In this document: positions 1 through 6,008 of the stretch, in pieces
Layout of the letters: every line of letters begins with the position of its first letter
How positions within the stretch are numbered: position 1 is the first letter of the stretch
From: Candidatus Saganbacteria bacterium
GTDB taxonomy: Bacteria > Margulisbacteria > WOR-1 > O2-12-FULL-45-9 > XYB2-FULL-48-7
Reading direction: 5' to 3'
Assembly: GCA_020051815.1 (NCBI GenBank)
Contig: JAGVQF010000138.1
Location: forward strand, 1 to 10,446
Length of the DNA: 10,446 nt
Translations under genes and position numbers: made by a program
The notes under the pieces: model-generated
Databases searched by the model: none
What the model saw: the letters and a program-made list of their open reading frames with translations, nothing else
What the model was told of the DNA's origin: nothing

Positions 1-342
1 AAGGGTTAAAAGCAGTGTGCGCCGCAGGTTCTTGGCATCCGCCACCTGAACGACGACATCGGGGCATTCGTTGAGGAGCAGGTCGCGTGCCACTTTCTCG
101 TCTTCCGAGGATGGGATCAGATTGTTCATTCCCGGCGTGTCGATAACTTCGAACTTATGGCGGGCGATCGTCCCCGAGCCGCGCGATACCTCGACGGTCG
201 TGCCGGGATAATTTGAGACCGTCACATACATGCCGGTCAGGTGGGAAAAGATAACGCTCTTGCCGACGTTGGGGTTGCCGACGAGGGCGAGCTTCTTCAA
301 CCCCGAGAAATCGACATTTACTTTACCGTGGCATTCCTGCAT
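1..342 (-). CDS. feoB: FeoB ferrous iron transporter, N-terminal G domain (partial, cut by window edge)
   Basis: FeoB is the inner-membrane Fe(II) importer. Only its first 114 residues are present; the rest of the G domain and the membrane part lie beyond position 1. The G1 P-loop GNPNVGKS is at residues 22-29, the G2 threonines at 48-49 within YPGTT, and the G3 motif DTPG at 68-71, followed by MNNL. The ATG at 342 has a GAGGAG ribosome site six bases upstream. It starts 19 bases after the stop of the upstream beta-barrel gene, so it is probably the last visible member of the Fur-preceded operon starting at 2068. No feoA is seen upstream; it could lie downstream or be absent. The short N-terminal extension carries a Cys4-His5 pair, whose meaning is unknown. 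The family call is firm from the P-loop, YPGTT and DTPG combination. Confidence 0.93.
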   Translation of the reverse strand, partial: MQECHGKVNVDFSGLKKLALVGNPNVGKSVIFSHLTGMYVTVSNYPGTTVEVSRGSGTIARHKFEVIDTPGMNNLIPSSEDEKVARDLLLNECPDVVVQVADAKNLRRTLLLTL

Positions 343-361
343 TTCTATCTCCTCAATGATA

Positions 362-1114
362 TCACAGCGTCACGGAAAAGCCGAAGGCCGCGTCCCAGGC
401 CGGGCTGGCCGCCGAAAGCCCCCACTTGCCGGCCAGGTCAAAAATGAGCTTTTCCGAGATTTTATAAGTGAATCCCAAAAGTGCGCTTCTGGGATCTTCG
501 GCTTGCGTGCTGTCCGGATGCCGGTTGCCGTTGATCTCGGCGATCAGACGGAGCCGGTCTGTCAGGCCGCAATCAAGGCCCAGCGCGAAAAGCGGAATGT
601 CGCGCAAATTAGCGTTACTATTTTTACCGATCCAGGAATAGCCAAGATGCGAATGGACAATTGAACGGCCGAAGGTCTTTGAAGCCACAACATATAGGCT
701 GTAATCTTTATCGCCACTCCCCAAACCTTGTCCAAAATCACCGTTATCCAGCTTGACCACGCCTTTGACCGCCAGCGCCGGCCGCCATTCACCCTCGACG
801 GCCATCAGATCTTTCACGACCAGGTTTATATCACCAACTCCGTTCGGCGATGTCCCATCCGTGTTGGCGTGAAAAAGATAAGGGATCTCGGCCGAGACCT
901 CAAGATTATCGGTTAAGCCGTAGATAGGCACCCAGAGCAGGTTCCGCTCAATTTTCCCGTCGCTCCAGCGCAAATAATCCCAACTCCCCTCGAACTGAAT
1001 GATCCCTTGGCCGGCGACGCCGGCGTCTTCGGTGCCGAAGGGCCTGTAAGCCAAAGCCGGGGCAACGATCATGGAGATCAGTACGAACAAACAGGCATAT
1101 CGTTTCATTTTCAT
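362..1114 (-). CDS. Outer-membrane beta-barrel protein, MetA-pathway/transporter-like (PF13557-like)
   Basis: A 250-residue exported protein. Residues 1-22 form a signal peptide (basic start, hydrophobic core, likely cleavage after APALA). The mature N-terminus, YRPFGTEDAGVAGQG followed by a Phe-Glu strand, resembles the start of the 'putative MetA-pathway of phenol degradation' barrel family, whose members begin with RPF-x-T-x-DAG. The rest alternates polar and aromatic/hydrophobic residues in short strands with repeated 'YGLTDNLEV' and 'CGLTDRLRL' turns, as in outer-membrane barrels, and ends in a strand (FGFSVTL). Its ATG overlaps the stop of the cytochrome gene in an ATGA junction, and feoB follows after 19 bases. 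A second in-frame ATG two codons later is a possible alternative start. The barrel class is well supported; the substrate is unknown. Context suggests a role in iron acquisition or envelope electron transfer. Confidence 0.8.
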   Translation of the reverse strand: MKMKRYACLFVLISMIVAPALAYRPFGTEDAGVAGQGIIQFEGSWDYLRWSDGKIERNLLWVPIYGLTDNLEVSAEIPYLFHANTDGTSPNGVGDINLVVKDLMAVEGEWRPALAVKGVVKLDNGDFGQGLGSGDKDYSLYVVASKTFGRSIVHSHLGYSWIGKNSNANLRDIPLFALGLDCGLTDRLRLIAEINGNRHPDSTQAEDPRSALLGFTYKISEKLIFDLAGKWGLSAASPAWDAAFGFSVTL

Positions 1115-1386
1115 TCTTCCTTCAACTTTTTATAAGCTCTCAACCCATCAAGTAGCCTGGTCTTTTCATCCGGGGTCATCTCCTTGCCATATTTTTCGAT
1201 GTATTCACCGAACTTCTCCAGCGAATAATCCTCCGGCGGGAGCAGCCGGTGGCATGAACTGCATTTTGCGGAATACAGCTTATACGCCGCCGACTGCTCC
1301 TCGTCCGGCACACAGCCGGCCAGAAGAATGGCCGCGCTAAATATAAAGGCCCAGCAATAAACGAGCTTGAAGCTGATCCGCTCCAT
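1111..1386 (-). CDS. Mono-heme cytochrome c lipoprotein
   Basis: A 91-residue protein. Residues 1-25 form a lipoprotein signal with lipobox LAGC (lipidated Cys25), so the mature protein is membrane-anchored and faces the periplasm or the outer membrane. A single heme c attachment motif CSSCH is at residues 42-46, and Met70 in GKEMTPDEK is a plausible sixth ligand. The remainder is charged and helical, as in small class I cytochromes. The first 50 bases overlap the 3' end of the preceding barrel gene in another frame. The ATG at 1386 has a GAGAGG ribosome site about eight bases upstream, and no later start would keep the whole signal peptide. It lies between two barrel genes and upstream of feoB, downstream of a Fur palindrome. 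A role in delivering electrons to ferric iron is an inference; the heme and lipobox motifs are seen directly. Confidence 0.85.
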   Translation of the reverse strand: MERISFKLVYCWAFIFSAAILLAGCVPDEEQSAAYKLYSAKCSSCHRLLPPEDYSLEKFGEYIEKYGKEMTPDEKTRLLDGLRAYKKLKEE

Positions 1387-2068
1387 TGCTCAATCCTCTC
1401 AACAGGCCAAAATTGGCCCAGGCCTTTTCGCCGGCAAAAGACAGGGTCGGGCCAAGATAATGTTTGCCCGTAGTGTAGCTCCCTTTGCCTTCCAAGCCGA
1501 GCTTGAAAGCCGGGGAAAACTCAAAACTGGCGCCAGCGGCGTATTCGTTCTCGGTCTTGGCCGCCTCGGTCAGCTCCCTTTTAATAATGTAATTGTAAGA
1601 GAGGTTGACTTTCTTGATGTCTTTCGCAAAGATCAATTTTCCCTCAAAAACACCGGCCCGGCTTAGGTCATTCGGCTCGATCAGCTCGGCGTATAAGAGC
1701 ATGTCGACCGGGTAAAGGCCGCGCTCACCGACACGATAGCGCGTTCTGACCTTAAAACCGTCATAAGCGAAAGCCGAAGTAGTGGCCACTCCAGTATTAG
1801 TCTGCTTAAAAGTTTGATACATGCTGATATCCCAATTATCGGTCAGGCCATATTCGAGCTCCACCCAGTGTTTCCAGGTGTTGACCTTTGAGTTAGCGGT
1901 ATCGGGGAATTCCAGAGTATTGTAATACTCGATCTCCGCCATCCCCCGCGGCATTGTCGCGTACTCATAAGTCCAGACATAGGAACGCCGATCGGCCATC
2001 GATGGCAGAGCCAGAGCGGACATAACAAACGAAACACAGAAAACGATAAAAAATACCCTTTTAAACAT
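1337..2068 (-). CDS. Outer-membrane beta-barrel-like exported protein, first gene of the Fur-preceded feoB operon
   Basis: A 243-residue protein with a signal peptide (residues 1-25, cleavage likely after SMA). The mature part has many short amphipathic strands with aromatic girdles, for example EYGLTDNWDISMYQTF and RVGERGLYPVDMLLYAEL, and ends in the strand ARLLLGLYI, all typical of outer-membrane barrels. I cannot name the family with confidence; the 'YGLTDNWDI' turn resembles the one in the downstream barrel (362-1114), so the two may be distant relatives. The ATG at 2068 is preceded by AGGAGG nine bases upstream. It is the first gene after the Fur palindrome at 2175-2201. Its last 50 bases overlap the cytochrome gene, which suggests coupled translation. 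A partner or channel role for the lipoprotein cytochrome is possible but not shown. Confidence 0.78.
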   Translation of the reverse strand: MFKRVFFIVFCVSFVMSALALPSMADRRSYVWTYEYATMPRGMAEIEYYNTLEFPDTANSKVNTWKHWVELEYGLTDNWDISMYQTFKQTNTGVATTSAFAYDGFKVRTRYRVGERGLYPVDMLLYAELIEPNDLSRAGVFEGKLIFAKDIKKVNLSYNYIIKRELTEAAKTENEYAAGASFEFSPAFKLGLEGKGSYTTGKHYLGPTLSFAGEKAWANFGLLRGLSNGADQLQARLLLGLYI

Positions 2069-2174
2069 TTACTTCATCCTCCTAACATAAAATGAGCAAC
2101 TCGCAACGTTAAATCTTAGCCACTGCACCCCCTTTTATTTATTATTAAATTAACGATCATCCGAAAAGTCCGCC

Positions 2175-2201
2175 TATTGATAATGAGAGTCATTATCAAT
2201 A
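2175..2201. promoter_or_regulatory. Fur box upstream of the barrel-cytochrome-feoB operon
   Basis: An inverted repeat with 12-base arms TATTGATAATGA and TCATTATCAATA, perfect, around a 3-base centre. It matches the classic Fur consensus (GATAATGATAATCATTATC) closely and shares the TATTGATAATG arm with the site in front of fur. It lies about 106 bases upstream of the barrel gene start at 2068 and just after the fur terminator, so it most likely represses the feoB operon when iron is sufficient. The AT-rich stretch between it and 2068 shows no convincing -35/-10 pair; only weak hexamers overlap the palindrome. Confidence 0.9.
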
Positions 2202-2210
2202 AGCAACATC

Positions 2211-2232
2211 AAAAAAATACCTGGCCGCCAGG
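2211..2232 (-). terminator. Short intrinsic terminator after fur
   Basis: On the minus strand, directly after the fur stop codon, CCTGG and CCAGG pair around a 3-base loop (2220-2232). The stem is followed by TA and then seven T residues (2217-2211). The five-pair stem is short but GC-only apart from one A-T pair, and the T-run is strong. It separates fur from the Fur-preceded operon that begins just downstream. Confidence 0.6.
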
Positions 2233-2234
2233 AC

Positions 2235-2690
2235 CTATTCGGTCGTCCGGCAATCCCGGCAATAACCAAATATCTCCAGCCTGTGTCTCGTCGGCGCAAA
2301 TCCGTACTGCCGCACGACCCGCTCCTGGATCTTTTCGATCGACTGGTTCACAAACTCCTCCGTCTTGCCGCACCCCAGGCAGATCAGGTGGTCATGATGA
2401 GGATGACCAAAGGCATGCTCAAACCGCCGCCTCTTGCCGGTGAAATTAACTTCAGAAGCTAATTCGGCAGCCTTCAGCAGCTTAACGGTACGGTAAACGG
2501 TCGCCTCGCCCAGGCGCGGATATTGTTTGCGCAGAGCCAGGTAAAGCTCTTCGGCACAGAGATGCCCCTCTTTTTCGAGGAACAGCCTGACTATCACCTC
2601 CCGCTGTTTGGTCAGGCGCATCTTCTTTTGCTGCAGGAGCCCCTTAAAATATTCTAATGCCTTTTTATCTCTATCTACTTTATTTGTCAT
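2235..2690 (-). CDS. fur: Fur family ferric uptake regulator
   Basis: A 151-residue metal-responsive repressor. The N-terminal winged helix includes the recognition helix GEATVYRTVKLL (residues 61-72). The regulatory metal region HPHHDHLIC follows (His96, His98, His99, Asp100, His101). The structural zinc site is made by Cys104/Cys107 (CLGC) and Cys144/Cys147 (CRDC). Length and motif order are normal for Fur. The ATG at 2690 has AGAGG five bases upstream. A Fur palindrome sits between its own promoter and the start codon, so autoregulation is very likely. PerR or Zur are the alternatives; classic Fur-box sequences both here and in front of the feoB operon favour true Fur. It is transcribed separately from the transporter gene upstream. 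Confidence 0.94.
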   Translation of the reverse strand: MTNKVDRDKKALEYFKGLLQQKKMRLTKQREVIVRLFLEKEGHLCAEELYLALRKQYPRLGEATVYRTVKLLKAAELASEVNFTGKRRRFEHAFGHPHHDHLICLGCGKTEEFVNQSIEKIQERVVRQYGFAPTRHRLEIFGYCRDCRTTE

Positions 2691-2698
2691 CTCAACCT

Positions 2699-2729
2699 CT
2701 TATTGATAATGATAACCATTATCAATAAG
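2699..2729. promoter_or_regulatory. Fur box in front of fur (autoregulatory operator)
   Basis: A 31-base palindrome with perfect 13-base arms CTTATTGATAATG and CATTATCAATAAG around a 5-base centre. It is an excellent match to the Fur consensus. It begins two bases downstream of the -10 hexamer at 2731-2736, so it would cover the transcription start, a standard repression geometry. It ends eight bases before the fur start codon and overlaps part of the ribosome binding region. Confidence 0.92.
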
Positions 2730-2730
2730 T

Positions 2731-2760
2731 ATTGTATCAGTTCTTCAGGTAGTATGTCAA
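2731..2760 (-). promoter_or_regulatory. Sigma70-type promoter of fur
   Basis: On the minus strand a perfect -35 TTGACA (2760-2755) is followed after an 18-base spacer by a -10 TACAAT (2736-2731, five of six matches). The expected transcription start near 2724 falls inside the Fur palindrome. This is the only strong promoter I could read in the window. Confidence 0.75.
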
Positions 2761-2792
2761 GTGGTTTGATTTAAAAAGGGGCAATCCTGGCG

Positions 2793-3362
2793 CTATCTGA
2801 CAAACAATTCCTTGAGCGTCAATAGGCCGAAAAGGAGAAATACCCCCGCCCCAGCCAACCGGATATGTTCCTCGGAAACGATCTTCTTTAGCCCCCGCCC
2901 CGCCAGCATGCCCAGGCCGTTGACCACCGTCATGGCGAGCGTCGCGCCCAGCCAGACCTGGACTGGCGTACCGTATTTGGCCGAAAGGGCGAAAGCCGCC
3001 AACTGCGTCTTATCGCCTAATTCAGCCAGAAAAAAACTGCTGAAAACGATAGCAAACTGGCTCCGACCGCCATCTCCGGCCGCTTCTTCCTTTTCCTTGG
3101 AAAATATCGTGTACAAGCCGAAAAAGATAAACAGGCTCCCGGCAAATAACTGGACGAAAAATGAAGGGATATAATAGCTGATCAGCCCGCCGAACAGGAC
3201 AGCCACTCCCATCAATATGGCAGTGGCGCAAAAGACCGCCGCCAGAATATTCCGTAAAGAAAAACGGGTGGCGAAGCCGAGTGTCAGGAGCTGGGTCTTA
3301 TCGCCCAATTCGGCGATCCCAATGACAGCGAAAGCGGCCAGCAGAGGATAAAGATTTAACAA
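2793..3362 (-). CDS. GDT1/TMEM165 (UPF0016) family cation transporter, probable Mn(II) exporter
   Basis: A 189-residue membrane protein with two homologous halves, each carrying the family signature: ELGDKT at residues 18-23 and again at 114-119. About six hydrophobic helices are visible, with a charged loop (residues 89-100) between the halves. Bacterial members of this family export manganese; eukaryotic ones carry Mn and Ca, and the two acidic motifs form the cation site. The start is TTG at 3362: an in-frame stop lies only nine bases upstream and the first helix begins at once, so no other start fits, although the ribosome site (AAGGA about 15 bases upstream) is poorly spaced. It follows the 77-residue zinc-ribbon-like gene by six bases, ending the oxygen-defence gene run. 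Manganese export in this setting would tune the Mn/Fe balance; the exact ion is inferred. Confidence 0.87.
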   Translation of the reverse strand: MLNLYPLLAAFAVIGIAELGDKTQLLTLGFATRFSLRNILAAVFCATAILMGVAVLFGGLISYYIPSFFVQLFAGSLFIFFGLYTIFSKEKEEAAGDGGRSQFAIVFSSFFLAELGDKTQLAAFALSAKYGTPVQVWLGATLAMTVVNGLGMLAGRGLKKIVSEEHIRLAGAGVFLLFGLLTLKELFVR

Positions 3363-3368
3363 AGGCGC

Positions 3369-3602
3369 TTAGAGTTTTCCTTCATTTATGATCGTTTTGC
3401 CTTCATGCCGGCGCTCGCATTCCGCGCAGCCGTCCGGGTCAAAGACCGGCTCGCTGCACAGCGCGCAGGCTAGCGTCGGTTTGCCATTATGCCTGGTCAG
3501 CGCCATCTGGGCAAAACAAACCGGGCAGGTGATCCTTTGTTTCGGCTTCAGGTCTTTTGGGATCTCGACCTCTGATTCACAAACGGGACACGGTAAATTC
3601 AT
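3369..3602 (-). CDS. Small protein with four CxxC pairs (double zinc-ribbon-like), function unknown
   Basis: A 77-residue soluble protein with no recognised name. It has four CxxC pairs: Cys5/8, Cys26/29, Cys46/49 and Cys59/62. The first half (PCPVC near the start, then ITCPVC) resembles the LysW-type or desulforedoxin-like small zinc ribbon; the second half (LACALC, then CAECERRHEG) looks like a second ribbon. It could bind two zinc or iron ions. It has no signal peptide or membrane segment. It starts one base after the rubrerythrin stop and six bases before the transporter start, so it is translated with the peroxide-defence genes. It might be a redox or metal-buffering partner of rubrerythrin, but nothing in the sequence proves this. 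The gene is real by its position, cysteine pattern and fit between neighbours. Confidence 0.8.
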   Translation of the reverse strand: MNLPCPVCESEVEIPKDLKPKQRITCPVCFAQMALTRHNGKPTLACALCSEPVFDPDGCAECERRHEGKTIINEGKL

Positions 3603-3603
3603 G

Positions 3604-4179
3604 TTAATAGTTCTCCGCTAAAATCTCAAAAAAGGCCTGGGGATGCGCGCAGGCCGGGCAGGCCTTCGGCGCCTCTTTACCCTCATGGACATAGCCGCAG
3701 TTGCGGCATTTCCATTTGACCGGCTCGTCTTTTTTGAAAACTTTCCCGTCTTTCACGTTGGCCAGCAGTTTGCGGTAGCGCTTTTCGTGCTTTTCCTCGA
3801 CCTCGGCGATCTCTTTAAAGACAAAAGCGACATCATTAAAGCCCTCGCCGCGCGCGACCCCTGCCGCGTCAACATAAAGTTTTGTCCATTCTAATTTTTC
3901 ACCCTCCGCCGCCGCCAGGAGATTGGCGGCCGTGTCGCCGATCACGCCCGAAGGATAGACCGCGGTGATCTCGGCGTCGCCGCCCGGCAGGAACTTAAAA
4001 AACCGCTTGGCGTGCTCCTTTTCGTTCTCCGCCGTCTCTTCAAAGATGGCCGCGATCTGCTCAAAACCCGCTTTGCGGGCGACCCCGGCAAAATAGGTAT
4101 ATCGGTTCCTGGCCTGCGACTCGCCGGCAAAGGCGGCCAACAGGAGTTTTTCGGTCTTTGACCCTTTCAAATTTTTCAT
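3604..4179 (-). CDS. rbr: Rubrerythrin (peroxidase, diiron plus rubredoxin domain)
   Basis: A 191-residue cytoplasmic peroxidase that reduces H2O2 to water using electrons from rubredoxin. The four-helix diiron domain (about 1-145) keeps the ligands in the usual positions: Glu20 in AGESQARNRY, Glu53 and His56 in ENEKEH, Glu94 and Glu97 in EGEKLEW, and Glu128 with His131 in EVEEKH. The C-terminal rubredoxin-like domain has two cysteine pairs, CRNCGYVHEG and CPACAHPQAFFE, holding a single iron. Length is canonical. The ATG overlaps the stop of the flavodiiron gene in an ATGA junction, with GAGG about ten bases upstream, so the two are translationally coupled. Together with the rubredoxin gene upstream this makes a complete O2/H2O2 removal chain. 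Confidence 0.96.
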   Translation of the reverse strand: MKNLKGSKTEKLLLAAFAGESQARNRYTYFAGVARKAGFEQIAAIFEETAENEKEHAKRFFKFLPGGDAEITAVYPSGVIGDTAANLLAAAEGEKLEWTKLYVDAAGVARGEGFNDVAFVFKEIAEVEEKHEKRYRKLLANVKDGKVFKKDEPVKWKCRNCGYVHEGKEAPKACPACAHPQAFFEILAENY

Positions 4180-5363
4180 TTTATTACTGCCTCGCTTTCC
4201 TGATGTTTTTTATGGATCTGGTCCGCCAGCGCGTCAAGGGCGGCCAGATCGGCCGCTTTCGGATAGCCCCTGGCGATTACGGGAGAAATCGTCTCCGCCT
4301 TTAAATTATGCAACAATCCGGCCAATTCTTCAACCATCTTGCCGCCCCAGCCGTATGAACCGACGATCGAAACAAATTTCGTCTTGGGCCTTAACATATT
4401 TATTACATTCGCGGCGTTAAAAGCCAAAGGATGTGCCCCGGCCAGGATCGTCGAAGAGCCGATCACGACGGTGGCCGCGTCGACCAGCGCCATGGCCAAC
4501 TCGCCCAGGTCGGTCTTAATTAAATTGAACGGCTTGACCACGATCCCCCGCCCGGTCAGGTTGGCAACCAGATGCTCGACCATCGCCGCTGTCGAGCCGT
4601 GCATCGAAACATAAGGGATAATGACTTCGTTCTTGGCCGGATCGGCGATCCACTCTTTATAAGCATTTATAATGTACTGGGGATCTTTGAAGACCGGGCC
4701 GTGGCTGGGGGCCGCGATCTTGATCTCAAGGTCCTTTATTTTTTCTAGATTGGCTTTGATACTGGTGCGGAAAGGCATCATGATCTCCGCGTAATAACGT
4801 TTGTTCGTTTCATAGATCTTTGCCGGGTCGGCAAAAAGCTCGCTTGAGGCCAGGTGTGTGCCGAGAAAATCGCAAGTGAAGAGTATCTTATCTTCCCGCA
4901 GATAGGTGAACATCGTCTCCGGCCAGTGGACCCAGGGGGCATAAATGAATTCGAGGGTTTTGTTGCCGAGAGTTAGCGTTTCGCGGTCGTTAATGGTGAT
5001 AAACCGGTCATCCGGGATCAGGTCGAGGTCTTTGATAAACTCCTTGCATTTTGGGTTGGTGACGACCTTCGCCGTTTTATAGATCTCGAGTATCTTGGGC
5101 AGAGAGCCGGAGTGGTCCTGCTCGGCGTGATGGGCAATGACGTAATCGATCCGGTCGATCTTGAGCCCCTTGAGATTATCGAGGAGAACATTCGTTTTGG
5201 CCGGGTCGACAGTATCGAGGAGGGCTGTCTTTTCGCTCCCTTTGATCAGATACGAATTGTATGAGGTCCCTTCGGGCGTCGGGATCAGCTCGTCAAAGTA
5301 ACGGCGATCCCAGTCGGGCGCCCCGACATAATGCACGTCGGCGGTCAAGGCGCGCGGATCCAC
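4176..5363 (-). CDS. fprA: Flavodiiron protein (class A, O2/NO reductase)
   Basis: A 395-residue soluble enzyme that reduces O2 to water, or NO to N2O, at a diiron site with FMN as the proximal electron carrier. The metallo-beta-lactamase-like domain holds the ligands His79, Glu81, Asp83 and His84 (HAEQDHSG), His146 (WVHWPETM), Asp165 (TCDFLGTH) and His221 (SHGPV), all present. The flavodoxin domain starts near residue 248, with the FMN phosphate loop YVSMHGST (251-258). There is no extra C-terminal rubredoxin or reductase domain, so it is class A and depends on a separate rubredoxin, encoded immediately upstream. The GTG start at 5363 shares one base with the rubredoxin stop (TAGTG) and has GAAGAGG seven bases upstream. 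O2 versus NO preference cannot be read from the sequence; the neighbouring rubrerythrin suggests O2. Confidence 0.95.
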   Translation of the reverse strand: MDPRALTADVHYVGAPDWDRRYFDELIPTPEGTSYNSYLIKGSEKTALLDTVDPAKTNVLLDNLKGLKIDRIDYVIAHHAEQDHSGSLPKILEIYKTAKVVTNPKCKEFIKDLDLIPDDRFITINDRETLTLGNKTLEFIYAPWVHWPETMFTYLREDKILFTCDFLGTHLASSELFADPAKIYETNKRYYAEIMMPFRTSIKANLEKIKDLEIKIAAPSHGPVFKDPQYIINAYKEWIADPAKNEVIIPYVSMHGSTAAMVEHLVANLTGRGIVVKPFNLIKTDLGELAMALVDAATVVIGSSTILAGAHPLAFNAANVINMLRPKTKFVSIVGSYGWGGKMVEELAGLLHNLKAETISPVIARGYPKAADLAALDALADQIHKKHQESEAVIK

Positions 5364-5524
5364 TATTTAACCTCTTCGAATTGGTCCTTCGCGGCGCCGC
5401 AGACCGGACAGACCCAGCTGACAGGCAAACTCTCAAAAGCGGTGCCTGGCGGGATTTTGCCGTCTGGATCACCTTTCTCCGGCTCGTAAACATAGCCGCA
5501 GATCTGGCAGGCGTATTTTTTCAA
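5363..5524 (-). CDS. rd: Rubredoxin (53 residues, TTG start)
   Basis: A small one-iron electron carrier. It begins [18 protein letters not shown]; the iron ligands are Cys6/Cys9 (CQICGYVYE) and Cys39/Cys42 (CPVCG), with the usual DPDG turn and the [13 protein letters not shown] second loop. Length is normal for the family. The start codon is TTG and follows the stop of the bacterioferritin-like gene with no gap. AGAGG lies five bases upstream, inside the upstream gene, which supports this start. The stop overlaps the GTG of the flavodiiron gene by one base. Known chemistry makes it the donor to the flavodiiron protein and probably to rubrerythrin. A minimum-length or ATG-only gene caller would miss it. 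Confidence 0.96.
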   Translation of the reverse strand: MKKYACQICGYVYEPEKGDPDGKIPPGTAFESLPVSWVCPVCGAAKDQFEEVK

Positions 5525-5944
5525 TTAGGCCTCTTCGAGCGCGGTCGTGAAAAAGTCGTCGTGGTCCTCTTCGTCGGCGAGGATGCCCTGGAATAACTTG
5601 TAGGTCCCCTCATCATTCTCGGCTTTGGCCACCGCGATGACTTCGTTATAGAGCTTGATGGCGCCGCGCTCATCCTTCTGGTCCTGGGTCAGCATCTCCT
5701 TTAACGATTCTCCGACAAAGATCGGCGCCGGCTTGGTCGTTGGTATCCCGCCGAAATAATTCAATCTTTCCGCTATCGCCTCGGCATGCCTCATCTCCAT
5801 GACGGCAATGCTCTTGATCTGGTCCTTGACGGCAAAGCCTTTGATCCCGCTCCAGAGGACGTGCTGCCACATATACTGCACAGCCACCTGAATTTCCCGC
5901 GCGATCGACTGATTGAGCAGATCCTTCAACTTTTCTGACGCCAT
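5525..5944 (-). CDS. bfr: Bacterioferritin-like ferritin (iron storage/ferroxidase)
   Basis: A 139-residue ferritin-like four-helix protein that would oxidise and store Fe(II). The six ferroxidase ligands align with bacterioferritin: Glu17 (REIQVAVQY), Glu50 and His53 (EMRHAEAIAERL), Glu92 (KDERGAI), and Glu125 with His128 (DEEDH). Met51 falls at the position of the heme-ligating methionine of bacterioferritin, so inter-subunit heme is possible. It is about 20 residues shorter than typical bacterioferritin, mainly at the C-terminus, so a full 24-mer cage is not certain and a DPS-like or smaller assembly cannot be excluded. The ATG has a strong GGGGGAG site upstream. Rubredoxin follows with no gap, suggesting coupled translation and possibly electron supply for iron release. 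Confidence 0.88.
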   Translation of the reverse strand: MASEKLKDLLNQSIAREIQVAVQYMWQHVLWSGIKGFAVKDQIKSIAVMEMRHAEAIAERLNYFGGIPTTKPAPIFVGESLKEMLTQDQKDERGAIKLYNEVIAVAKAENDEGTYKLFQGILADEEDHDDFFTTALEEA

Positions 5945-6008
5945 TTTATTCTCCCCCTTTTATTTTTTTAGCCGCCCCAATTCTACATCATTCCCGGCAG
6001 ATTTTCCA

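Noticed and set aside
230-664. Plus-strand open frame of 144 codons across the feoB start and the barrel 3' end
   Set aside because: It lies opposite two well-supported minus-strand genes, has no recognisable domain and reads as the complement of their codons.
2069-2174. Promoter for the barrel-cytochrome-feoB operon in the AT-rich leader
   Set aside because: Only weak hexamer matches with poor spacing were found, so no promoter is claimed although one must exist near the Fur site.
5945-6008. Promoter or terminator between the diiron and bacterioferritin-like genes
   Set aside because: A TAGAAT hexamer and a GCCG/CGGC pair occur, but there is no matching -35, and the stem is only four pairs with no T-run.
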